A stretch of DNA of 64,000 nucleotides from Burkholderiaceae bacterium (GTDB taxonomy: Bacteria > Pseudomonadota > Gammaproteobacteria > Burkholderiales > Burkholderiaceae_B), in NCBI GenBank assembly GCA_023653055.1, contig JAMNXR010000001.1, positions 62,001 through 126,000 of the forward strand. Reading direction: 5' to 3'. Of the stretch, positions 44,042 to 53,057 are shown piece after piece. Numbering within the stretch: position 1 is the first letter of the stretch; every line of letters begins with the position of its first letter. The translations under genes were made by a program, and so were the position numbers. The notes beneath the pieces are model-generated. The model worked only from the letters and a program-made list of their open reading frames with translations. It made no database searches and had not been told where the DNA came from.

Positions 44042-45351
44042 AGATCCTTCATCTTTCAACGGACGACTTTAGCGGCGGTGCCTCAAAAGCCGCATATCGC
44101 TTGCACACTGCGTTGTTGCAAAATGGTATCGATAGTTCGATGCGCGTATTGACGCATCAGACCGCAAATGACAAAGTCCTTGCAGGTAGAGGTCCGCGCA
44201 GCTTTATTGAAAAAGTGAAAGGTCGTATTTACAAAAAACTACGGGCCTTCACCGAGCGAAACTGGAAAACAGATAATCTGATCATGCATTCCTTTGGTCA
44301 GGTGAGCGCAGGGATTGTTGAGGAGATTAATCATTGTGATGCGGATGTGGTGAATCTGCACTGGGTCGTCAATCTACTTTCGATTGATGATATCGGCAAT
44401 ATTCGTAAGCCTATTGTTTGGACGCTGCATGATATGTGGGCGTTTTGTGGTGGTGAGCACGTTGCTCATGATGATGAAGCTTCTAGGTTCAGAGTTGGAT
44501 ACCTACCTGACAATAGACCTTTAGGTGAGTCGGGCCCAGACCTCAATCGCGAGGCTTGGGAGTCCAAGCAAAAACATTGGGCAAACCAGAAATTCAACAT
44601 CGTGACACCAGGGCGCTGGATGGCGGGTTGCGCAAAAGACAGCGTCCTGTTTAGAGATGCTGCGATCACAGTCATCCCAAATCCAATCGAGATGGAGCAT
44701 CTCTGGCACCCAGTGCCTCGGGATTTTGCAAGGCGCGTTTTAGGTTTGGAACAAGATAAAAAGTATGTCTTGTCTGGCTCTGCGGGTGGGATGCCTCATC
44801 TCAAAGGCGAGGACCTACTCAAGCAAGCCATGGTCAAGGTGATGGCCGCACGGGATGTCGCCAGTGATTCAGATGAAATCGAATTATTGATATTTGGTCA
44901 GTATCAACCCGCAAACAACAATGACTGGCCTTGTAAAGTACATTGGCTCGGCCCTGTACGTGATGACCATGTCATGTCATTGATTTATTCCGCAGCCGAT
45001 GTGATGATGGTGCCATCGAGAGTCGATAACCTACCTAATACCGCAATCGAGGCTCACGCCTGTGGCATTCCTGTTGTCGCCTTTAATATTGGTGGCTTGC
45101 CTGATATCGTTGATCATCAGCACAGCGGATGGTTGGCGCCTGCTTTTGATGTAGATAATCTAGCAAAAGGCATGCTTTGGGTGCTGAGTGATCCCGTGAG
45201 ATGGCAAGCACTTTCGGATGTGGCAAGAAAAACAGCACATGCTCGTTTTTCACCCCGAGTTGTGGTCGAACAGTATTTGCGGATATACGAGCAAGCACTG
45301 AGGGAGTCAGCGCCTGGATCAAATTCACGTAGCCATAACACGCATGAATAA
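44038..45351 (+). CDS. Glycosyltransferase family 4
   Basis: MKILHLSTDDFSGGASKAAYRLHTAL; SRVDNLPNTAIEAHACGIPVVAFNIGGLPDIV; ATGA overlap with previous stop. Confidence 0.92.
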   Translation: MKILHLSTDDFSGGASKAAYRLHTALLQNGIDSSMRVLTHQTANDKVLAGRGPRSFIEKVKGRIYKKLRAFTERNWKTDNLIMHSFGQVSAGIVEEINHCDADVVNLHWVVNLLSIDDIGNIRKPIVWTLHDMWAFCGGEHVAHDDEASRFRVGYLPDNRPLGESGPDLNREAWESKQKHWANQKFNIVTPGRWMAGCAKDSVLFRDAAITVIPNPIEMEHLWHPVPRDFARRVLGLEQDKKYVLSGSAGGMPHLKGEDLLKQAMVKVMAARDVASDSDEIELLIFGQYQPANNNDWPCKVHWLGPVRDDHVMSLIYSAADVMMVPSRVDNLPNTAIEAHACGIPVVAFNIGGLPDIVDHQHSGWLAPAFDVDNLAKGMLWVLSDPVRWQALSDVARKTAHARFSPRVVVEQYLRIYEQALRESAPGSNSRSHNTHE

Positions 45352-46558
45352 AAACGGCTACATCCTGCTCTACAACCCGATTTCCAATGAAGGCCATCTC
45401 GATTCATGGCATGTGCTGTTTATCGAGTTGGTATTGAAATCTGGTTTCGGGGTGATCGCTGTTTGTCATGATCCCGAGGGCTTACGATTAAAGCTCAAGC
45501 ACAAAGGCATTCCTGAGTCAGACAATCTTGTTGTCTCAGATGCTACGGATAGAGGGGCAGGCACACAGTCAATGCCTCGTAAGCTGTGGAATAAGTGCAA
45601 TGCTTTGTTTAACAGATTGATGTTTCGTAAACGTAAAACATCTCTCGATCCGACTTTATTCTTTGACCGCGCCAATCAACTGATAAAAATATATTCCGGA
45701 CAAATCCGTCTTGTCTTTAATATGTATGTGGATGCCTATCCCTCTGATCCTCAGTATTGGGTAAACCTGAATTTTTTAAATACTTTGCCGTGGGTTGGTC
45801 TGTGTATCACTCCTGGTGCCCATCCTTCTGAAGGATACTATTCCCTAGATTCTTACAAAGGGACATGTTTACTTGATGATGATGTTTGTAAAACCTTTCA
45901 GCGGGAAATGCCAGGGCGTATTTTTGAGTTTTTACCTGACATTACTGAAACAACCCTGCCAAAACAGCGTAGTCCGCTCGCCAACGAAATACTAGAATTA
46001 GCCGCGGGCAGAAAAATTGTTTTTATGGGCGGATCGATTGGTAAACAAAAGAACTTGGCACGTTGGTATGCGCTGATTGAAATGTGCAATCAAGAGCAGT
46101 GGTTTTTTATTCAAATGGGTCGGATTAATAAAAACAACCTGACCCCCGAGGATCAAATCGCTCTGGCACAAGTACAGATAAATCCTCCTGAAAATCTTTT
46201 CATTTATCCTGAGTATGTGAAAGACGAGCGTGACTTCAATGAAATCATCTCTATTTCAGACGTCATTTTTGCGGTTTATCGTGATTTTGCTCGCAGCAGC
46301 AATATGCTCTCCAAGTCGGCTTATTTTGAAAAACCCATACTTGTTGCTGAAAATTGCCTGATGGGCCAACGTGTCAGTCGCTACAAAATTGGGCTAACAG
46401 CGGATGAAAATGAGACTTCTAGCATTTATAGCGGTTTAATATCTCTGTTGGAGCTTGGCGATATCAAAGATAACTTTGCCGCATATCGAAATGATTTCAG
46501 TGAAGTCGCTGTCCAAAACAAGCTTTCAACGTTTATTCACAAAAGCTTACAAAGTTAA
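45344..46558 (+). CDS. 'YNPIS' family GT-B-like protein (copy 2)
   Basis: ILLYNPISNEGHLDSWHVLF; KIVFMGGSIGKQKNLARWY; SSNMLSKSAYFEKPILVAENCLMGQRVSRYKIGL. Confidence 0.65.
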   Translation: MNKNGYILLYNPISNEGHLDSWHVLFIELVLKSGFGVIAVCHDPEGLRLKLKHKGIPESDNLVVSDATDRGAGTQSMPRKLWNKCNALFNRLMFRKRKTSLDPTLFFDRANQLIKIYSGQIRLVFNMYVDAYPSDPQYWVNLNFLNTLPWVGLCITPGAHPSEGYYSLDSYKGTCLLDDDVCKTFQREMPGRIFEFLPDITETTLPKQRSPLANEILELAAGRKIVFMGGSIGKQKNLARWYALIEMCNQEQWFFIQMGRINKNNLTPEDQIALAQVQINPPENLFIYPEYVKDERDFNEIISISDVIFAVYRDFARSSNMLSKSAYFEKPILVAENCLMGQRVSRYKIGLTADENETSSIYSGLISLLELGDIKDNFAAYRNDFSEVAVQNKLSTFIHKSLQS

Positions 46559-46572
46559 CAAAGAAAGGCACT

Positions 46573-47499
46573 ATGGCTGGATTTCAGCTCTCTACACCTG
46601 TCGCTTTATTAATCTTTAATCGCCCTGATACAACCGAGCGTGTATTCAGAGAGATTGCGAAAGCTCAGCCGCCTAAGCTATTGGTTGTGGCTGACGGACC
46701 GCGCGCGAATAGAGCCGGCGAATACGAAAAATGTCAGCAAACACGGGCAATTATTCAGAAAGTTGACTGGGACTGTGAGGTCATCACAAACTTTTCTGAA
46801 AAAAACATGGGTTGTAAATTACGTGTAGCGAGTGGGATTGACTGGATTTTCGAACAGGTTGAGGAGGCCATCATTCTCGAGGATGACTGTCTGCCAGAAC
46901 CTAGTTTTTTCCAGTTTTGCGAAGAAATGCTTGAGCGGTACAGATATAACGAACGCGTGAGCATGGTGTCCGGAGGTAATTTACAGTTCGGACAGCAGCG
47001 TGGCCTCGGAAGTTACTATTTTTCCCGCTACACCCACATATGGGGATGGGCCTCCTGGCGCAGGGCCTGGCAGCATTACGACCGGGATATAACGTTATGG
47101 CCGCAGTTTAGAGATGAGGGCTGGATAGAAACTCTGTTTCCCAATAGAGGTGAGCAAGCATACTGGCGTAACTCATTTGAGATGGTCTACGACGGATCAC
47201 TTGATACATGGGATTGCTCTTGGACGTTTACCGCTTTATTAAGAGGCATGCTCCAGGTAGTACCAAACGTGAATTTAATTTCAAATATCGGTTTCGGACC
47301 AGAGGCAACCCATACCCATGAGGTGGGTATACATGCCAATATGCCGACGCAACCGATTGCCTTTCCACTGGTTCATCCAAATTTCGTGTTGCAAGATCCA
47401 GAAGGCGATCGATTTATCTCTGAGGATCAGATTGCTCCGTCATTTGTAAAAAGACAGCTGCGAAAAATTCACAGACAATTTTCACGGTTCTTTAAATGA
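46573..47499 (+). CDS. 'FNRP' family putative glycosyltransferase (copy 3)
   Basis: VALLIFNRPDTTERVFREIAKAQPPKLLVVADGPR; AIILEDDCLPEPSFF; IWGWASWRRAW. Confidence 0.8.
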   Translation: MAGFQLSTPVALLIFNRPDTTERVFREIAKAQPPKLLVVADGPRANRAGEYEKCQQTRAIIQKVDWDCEVITNFSEKNMGCKLRVASGIDWIFEQVEEAIILEDDCLPEPSFFQFCEEMLERYRYNERVSMVSGGNLQFGQQRGLGSYYFSRYTHIWGWASWRRAWQHYDRDITLWPQFRDEGWIETLFPNRGEQAYWRNSFEMVYDGSLDTWDCSWTFTALLRGMLQVVPNVNLISNIGFGPEATHTHEVGIHANMPTQPIAFPLVHPNFVLQDPEGDRFISEDQIAPSFVKRQLRKIHRQFSRFFK

Positions 47500-48632
47500 A
47501 AATTGCTTTTGATCACCAAGCGTTTACTTTGCAAAAAACGGGTGGAATTTCGCGATATTTTTGTCGACTGGCTGATCGTCTGCGTAACTTAAACGACTCA
47601 GGTGTTAGTGATGTAGATGTTGGTATTTTTGCCCCCTTATATAGGAATCAATATCTACGAGAACTCCCGCAGTCAATCGTGCATGGCTATGCGATCAACG
47701 ATTACCCACTTAAAACAGCTGCGATTTGCGTGATGGCTAACCGTTTGCTTGCAAGAACATCAATTAAAAACTGGCAGCCTGATATTTTTCATGAGACATA
47801 TTATTCGTCAAAAAAAATCGCTCCCCGTGGTTGTCCAGTGATATTGACGGTTTTTGATATGATTAGTGAGTTAGATTTGCTTGCTAAAGGTTATTCAAAT
47901 AACGACTTGAAAACCACAGAAAAATACAAGTCTGTGATGCGTGCAGACCATGTGGTTTGTATCTCACACAGTACCAAGAATGATCTCATTCATTTATTTG
48001 GGATCTCTGCTGAAAAAGTTTCTGTTGTCTATCTGGCGTGTGATCCTGCAGAGAGCAAAGAGGCTTGCACTTCTGAAGGATCAAATCAACGTCCATATCT
48101 TTTATACGTTGGATTGCGTGAGGGCTATAAAAACTTTAATGGATTGTTGCGTGCAATATCGTCATCATCAAAAATAATGAAAGAGTTTGATTTATTTGCC
48201 TTTGGTGGAGGTGGTTTCAATCCTGCAGAACAAAATTTAATTAAAGCGTTGGGCTTCGGCATGGACCAGGTTAAGCAAATCAATGGCGGAGATGCCGTTT
48301 TAAATAGCATGTATAAAAAAGCCGCAGCACTTGTCTATCCCTCTACTTACGAAGGCTTTGGTTTGCCGCCTTTAGAAGCAATGTCGCACCAGTGTCCAGT
48401 CATTACCAGTAACGCCAGCGCTATGCCTGAAATCATCGCGCAAGCGGGACAGTATTTTGACCCTCATTCCATTGAGAGTATGACGGCTGCAATTGAAGCG
48501 GTTGTATTGTCCTCGTCACGGACTCAAGAACTTATAACGACAGGATTAGCAAGATACAAGCAATTCACCTGGGAGCGATGTGCCCAAGAAACACTCAGCG
48601 TTTATCGAGCAGTTGCACCCATGGTTCAATAG
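47496..48632 (+). CDS. Glycosyltransferase family 4
   Basis: [53 protein letters not shown]. Confidence 0.93.
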   Translation: MKIAFDHQAFTLQKTGGISRYFCRLADRLRNLNDSGVSDVDVGIFAPLYRNQYLRELPQSIVHGYAINDYPLKTAAICVMANRLLARTSIKNWQPDIFHETYYSSKKIAPRGCPVILTVFDMISELDLLAKGYSNNDLKTTEKYKSVMRADHVVCISHSTKNDLIHLFGISAEKVSVVYLACDPAESKEACTSEGSNQRPYLLYVGLREGYKNFNGLLRAISSSSKIMKEFDLFAFGGGGFNPAEQNLIKALGFGMDQVKQINGGDAVLNSMYKKAAALVYPSTYEGFGLPPLEAMSHQCPVITSNASAMPEIIAQAGQYFDPHSIESMTAAIEAVVLSSSRTQELITTGLARYKQFTWERCAQETLSVYRAVAPMVQ

Positions 48633-48635
48633 ATC

Positions 48636-49748
48636 ATGAAAGTTCTCTACCTATACACAGAACTGCTTGGGTATAACCTGCCAATTTTTGAAAAACTGGT
48701 GAATGACTACGGCGCAACTGTTGACGTGATCCATTGGAGTCAAAATAAGCTGACGCCATTTTTACCGAGTGCGCATACAGACAGTACAAAAATTACGTTT
48801 CATGATCGGTCCGCATTTACGGCTAAAGAGATCGTTGATTTTGTCACCGAACTATCCCCTGATCTTGTTTATGTGACTGGCTGGATGGATCGCGGGTACT
48901 TTCCGGCATTGCGCAAGTTAAAGTCCATGGGGATCACCATCGTTGCTGGCTTGGATAGCCAGTGGACAGGATCTGTGAGGCAACACATTGGTGCCATGTT
49001 GATCCGCTGGGTATATAAAAAACTTTTTTATAGTTATGTATGGGTGCCTGGTCCACTGCAGTATGAATATGCAAGACGGATTGGTTTTAAAAAAACAGAA
49101 ATAATTTGCAATTTATTGAGCGGTAATTCCGCTTTGTTTTGCCAGGCATCCCACGCGTTGGATAATGAAAAGCGTACAAATTATCCTCAAACCTTTTTAT
49201 ATGTTGGCCGCTTTGCTCCAGCAAAAGGTGTCGATATCCTTATCAAGGCCTTTGATATTTATAAAGAACAATACAAGGGAACGTGGAAGCTAAACTGCAT
49301 CGGAAATGGTCCGATGTTTGACGACTTAATGCGCGCAGCGAAACGACACGATGATATTACTGTCGAGTCATTTTTGCCTCAGCCAGAATTAGTAAATCGT
49401 GCAAAAGCTGCAGGTGCTTTTATATTACCCAGCCGGTATGAGCCATGGGGTGTGGTTGCGCACGAATTTGCAACGGCTGGGTTACCGCTTATATTTTCAG
49501 AGAAAGTTGGTGCGAGGCCGCAGTTTTTGATTGATCAACTAAACGGTTATACGTTTTATGATGAATCACCCGAAGACCTCGCATATCAAATGTTTTTGAT
49601 GTCAAGTCACAGCATCGAAACACTCTTGCATATGGGACGAATGAGTGCGCATTTAGCAATTCAAATAACTCCTGAAATCACGACGGCTAGTTTGATGTCA
49701 GTGAGCGCTAAAAAAACCAAGTCATCACAGCATCAAATGCAACAATAA
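48636..49748 (+). CDS. Glycosyltransferase family 4
   Basis: LYVGRFAPAKGVDILIKAF; PSRYEPWGVVAHEFATAGLPLIFSEKVG. Confidence 0.9.
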   Translation: MKVLYLYTELLGYNLPIFEKLVNDYGATVDVIHWSQNKLTPFLPSAHTDSTKITFHDRSAFTAKEIVDFVTELSPDLVYVTGWMDRGYFPALRKLKSMGITIVAGLDSQWTGSVRQHIGAMLIRWVYKKLFYSYVWVPGPLQYEYARRIGFKKTEIICNLLSGNSALFCQASHALDNEKRTNYPQTFLYVGRFAPAKGVDILIKAFDIYKEQYKGTWKLNCIGNGPMFDDLMRAAKRHDDITVESFLPQPELVNRAKAAGAFILPSRYEPWGVVAHEFATAGLPLIFSEKVGARPQFLIDQLNGYTFYDESPEDLAYQMFLMSSHSIETLLHMGRMSAHLAIQITPEITTASLMSVSAKKTKSSQHQMQQ

Positions 49749-49844
49749 AAGTTGCACTTGATGCTGCGTGTCTAAAGTCAGGTGGTATTTTTTGCGCATA
49801 TGATGAGTATGTTGAACGTTGAAACTTTAGATATCCATAGCATT
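49739..49844 (+). pseudogene. Frameshifted N-terminal remnant of a GT4 gene paralogous to 51903..53057
   Basis: Frame 1 from 49745: IKVALDAACLKSGG; after a T6 run (49788-49793) the next frame from 49794 gives AHMMSMLNVETLDIHSI. The intact paralog reads INVAVDASRVRSGGGIAHLVGILDLERIDIYGI. Confidence 0.75.
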
Positions 49845-49861
49845 AATGAAGAAAGATTACG

Positions 49862-50641
49862 ATGTCAAACTCACTCAAGATGAAAATCTCAATTGTCACT
49901 ATTTCTTTCAATCAGAAGAAATATCTAAGGGAATGTATTGACTCAGTCCTTGAACAAAAGGGATGTGAGGTTGAGTATATTGTCGTCGATCCGGGGAGCA
50001 CGGATGGAAGCAGAGCGGTGATCGAATCTTATGGTGATCGGATAGTGAAAGTGTTTGAGTCGGACAATGGACCTGCCGATGGATTGCAAAAGGGTTTTAG
50101 CCATGCAACAGGCGATATATATGGATTTATCAATTCAGATGACTATTACTTGCCAGGTGCGCTAAGCAAAGTTAAAGAATTCTTCGACATCAGTAACACC
50201 AATTGTTTCATGACAGGACAAGGCTATTCAGAAGATGCGTTTGGTATCAGGACACCGATTATTCCTAGTGTCTTGACTTCCCGAGAAATGCTACATCGTT
50301 CGGCTGTCATGTTTCAACAATCTACTTTTTTTCCTGCATCGTTGTATAAGAAAGTTGGAGGCATCAACACTCTAAATCACACATGCTGGGACTATGAATT
50401 GTTTTTAAATTTTCTACAGCATGGCGCTGAGCATTTTATTGATAAAAATGAACTTGCTGTTTTTAGGCTTTATGAAGATTCGATCTCAGGATCTGGCCGA
50501 TTGAAAAAGCGATACTTTCAGGAGCTGGATGAAATTTTCTTTGGGGCTCTGGGCAGAAAGCGAAGTTACTCTGACAAAATACTCACTATTTATCTCAGAG
50601 CGAAGCGTCAAATTTTAAAACGATTCATCCCGGTCTCTTAA
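49862..50641 (+). CDS. Glycosyltransferase family 2
   Basis: ISIVTISFNQKKYLRECIDSVLEQKG, VVDPGSTDGSRAVIESYGD, FINSDDYY. Confidence 0.93.
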   Translation: MSNSLKMKISIVTISFNQKKYLRECIDSVLEQKGCEVEYIVVDPGSTDGSRAVIESYGDRIVKVFESDNGPADGLQKGFSHATGDIYGFINSDDYYLPGALSKVKEFFDISNTNCFMTGQGYSEDAFGIRTPIIPSVLTSREMLHRSAVMFQQSTFFPASLYKKVGGINTLNHTCWDYELFLNFLQHGAEHFIDKNELAVFRLYEDSISGSGRLKKRYFQELDEIFFGALGRKRSYSDKILTIYLRAKRQILKRFIPVS

Positions 50642-50648
50642 AAAACAT

Positions 50649-51887
50649 ATGCGGATCGTAACCAATGTAGTGATGAAAATAAAAAAAGTATTGTCACGAC
50701 TTCATAAAATGCGACATATGTTTTTTGTATGGTTTTATCATCGTATTGCGCTGATATTGACTGAGCAATACTGGTTAATTGACTATTTGCCAAAAAAGAA
50801 AGCCGCTTGCGACAGTGTATTGCTTGTTAGATTAGACTTGATTGGCGATTTTGTCATTTGGCTAGATGCAGCGAAAGAACTGAAGAAGTTATATCCGAAT
50901 AAGCGACTTGTCTTATATGCAAATAAAACCTGGTCAGTACTTGCAGCGCGCTTGTCATACTGGAATGAAGTTATCGCTGTGGATGTGCCACGGTTAAGAA
51001 CAGACGAGTCATATCGCCTCAAGTTATTATGTGCCACACGCAGGCTAGGCTTCACAACAGTCATACATCCAACCTATTCAAGAGAATACGTTGTTGATCT
51101 CATTGTTCGTGCATCTGGCGCATCAGATCGAATTGGACACCAAGGGGATTTGAACAACATCACGTCCAGTAACAAAAATATTACTGATACTTGGTATACA
51201 ACACTGGTGCCCTGCGGCAATGCTCCTCCCATTGAGCTAAATACAAATGCGGAACTGATTAGGAAGCTGGGCAATATTCACTTCCGAAGTCACATTCCTG
51301 TGATTCCGGCGTTTGATGAATTTCCCCATGCATTAGATTTGCCCGAACGCTATTGTGTCATTGTGCCAGGTGCGTCTTGGGCGCCAAGAATGTGGCCCAT
51401 TGAAAATTTCGTCGAAATTATTCTGTATTTACAGAAACAAGGACTCACTACGGTATTGTGCGGAACAGACTCAGAGCAAGCGCTTTGTAAACAAATCGCG
51501 GCTCAAGCCGAGATCAATGTGATGAATATTGCGGGTAAAACAACATTACTTCAGATGATAGAAGTTATTCGTCACGCACAATTGGTTATTGCAAATGAGT
51601 CGTCTGCCATTCATATTGCGGCGGCTGTAGCAGTTCCGTCAGTTTGTATATTGGGAGGCGGGCATTTTGGTAGATTTCTTCCATACAATCCTGAGTCGGA
51701 GGACATTAACCGACCCAAGCCAATATCCGTGTTCAGTTCAATGGAATGTTTTGGTTGTAGATGGCGCTGTCATTACCCGCTGGACGAGCTGGGTGCGGTG
51801 CCGTGCATCGCTCATGTCGGTACAAAACAAGTTATCGATGCATGTGATATGGCTCAGCGACATGAAATCCACATCAATCAGTCATGA
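50649..51887 (+). CDS. Glycosyltransferase family 9 (heptosyltransferase-like)
   Basis: VLLVRLDLIGDFVIWLDAAKELKKLYP; VIVPGASWAPRMWPIENF; NESSAIHIAAAVAVPSVCILGGGHFGRFLPY. Confidence 0.88.
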   Translation: MRIVTNVVMKIKKVLSRLHKMRHMFFVWFYHRIALILTEQYWLIDYLPKKKAACDSVLLVRLDLIGDFVIWLDAAKELKKLYPNKRLVLYANKTWSVLAARLSYWNEVIAVDVPRLRTDESYRLKLLCATRRLGFTTVIHPTYSREYVVDLIVRASGASDRIGHQGDLNNITSSNKNITDTWYTTLVPCGNAPPIELNTNAELIRKLGNIHFRSHIPVIPAFDEFPHALDLPERYCVIVPGASWAPRMWPIENFVEIILYLQKQGLTTVLCGTDSEQALCKQIAAQAEINVMNIAGKTTLLQMIEVIRHAQLVIANESSAIHIAAAVAVPSVCILGGGHFGRFLPYNPESEDINRPKPISVFSSMECFGCRWRCHYPLDELGAVPCIAHVGTKQVIDACDMAQRHEIHINQS

Positions 51888-51902
51888 AAACAGGAGTCAT
51901 TC

Positions 51903-53057
51903 ATGCGGGCAATAAATGTTGCTGTTGATGCTTCGCGCGTTCGCTCGGGCGGCGGCATTGCCCATTTAGTTGGAATACTTGATTTAGAGAGAATCGATAT
52001 TTATGGAATTAAATTCATACACTTGTGGGCATATCAAAAGCTATTAGATTCTGTGCCAAATAAGCCGTGGCTCATCAAACATCATCCTCCTGAAACAGAG
52101 ATGTCCATTGCTCATCAACTGTATTGGCAATCTAAGAAGTTAAGTTTAGAAATCAAGGCTCAAGATTGCCAAGTATTATTTACAGCGGAGGCAAGTACTG
52201 TATGCCAATTCAAACCAATGGTTGTCCTGAGTCAGAACTTATTACCATTTGAAAAAGGTACTTTACGTTTATTTGGTTTGAGTATGAATAGATTTCGCCA
52301 GGAATTTATTCGTTTAGTACAGAAAAGAGCATTTCGCTATGCAGATGGAAATATTTTTCTTACACGCTATGCTGCGAGCTGTGTACAAGATGTGACGGGA
52401 AAACTTTCTGAGACAAGGGTTATCCCGCATGGGGTGAGCGACGTTTTCAGAAGGGATGTCGTGCCAAGAATCTGGCCAAAGAGCTCCGATCATCCGATTC
52501 GCTGTTTGTATATTTCACCCGTGTTTGAATATAAACATCAATGGGTTGTTGTCAGCGCTATCAAGCGATTGCGGGATCAGGGTCATAACTTACAACTGAC
52601 TCTTGTAGGCGGTGGGGGACAACGCGCTAAAAAAATACTCGCAAAACAAATATCAATTTCAGATCCAGATAATGAGTTTGTTGAAGTCCTGGAGTTCTTG
52701 CCCCCCAACAAAATCCCAGATTTTTTTGCTAAAGCTGATCTTTTTATTTTTGCTTCTAGTTGTGAAACTTTTGGCATCACCTTATTAGAAGCGATGGCGT
52801 CCGGATTGCCGATTGCATGCTCAGATCGGAGCAGTTTGCCCGAAGTATTGCAAGATGGGGGCGTTTATTTTGATCCTACAGAGGACACGTCAATAGCAGA
52901 AGCTGTTGGAACGTTAATTTCTAATTCAGAGTTAAGAAAAAATTTATCAGTTAAAGCGAGAGCGCTCTCAGGGGCATATACCTGGCCAATCTGTGCAAAA
53001 CAAACGTGGCAGTACATCGTTGAAGTCTATAAAACAGTTAATGGACAAGTTAAATAA
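51903..53057 (+). CDS. Glycosyltransferase family 4
   Basis: INVAVDASRVRSGGGIAHLV; ISPVFEYKHQW; SSCETFGITLLEAMASGLPIACSDRSSLPEV. Confidence 0.92.
   Translation: MRAINVAVDASRVRSGGGIAHLVGILDLERIDIYGIKFIHLWAYQKLLDSVPNKPWLIKHHPPETEMSIAHQLYWQSKKLSLEIKAQDCQVLFTAEASTVCQFKPMVVLSQNLLPFEKGTLRLFGLSMNRFRQEFIRLVQKRAFRYADGNIFLTRYAASCVQDVTGKLSETRVIPHGVSDVFRRDVVPRIWPKSSDHPIRCLYISPVFEYKHQWVVVSAIKRLRDQGHNLQLTLVGGGGQRAKKILAKQISISDPDNEFVEVLEFLPPNKIPDFFAKADLFIFASSCETFGITLLEAMASGLPIACSDRSSLPEVLQDGGVYFDPTEDTSIAEAVGTLISNSELRKNLSVKARALSGAYTWPICAKQTWQYIVEVYKTVNGQVK

Noticed and set aside
49800-49883. Possible 27-aa ORF MMSMLNVETLDIHSINEERLRCQTHSR
   Set aside because: Better explained as the second-frame part of the GT4 remnant described at 49739-49844.
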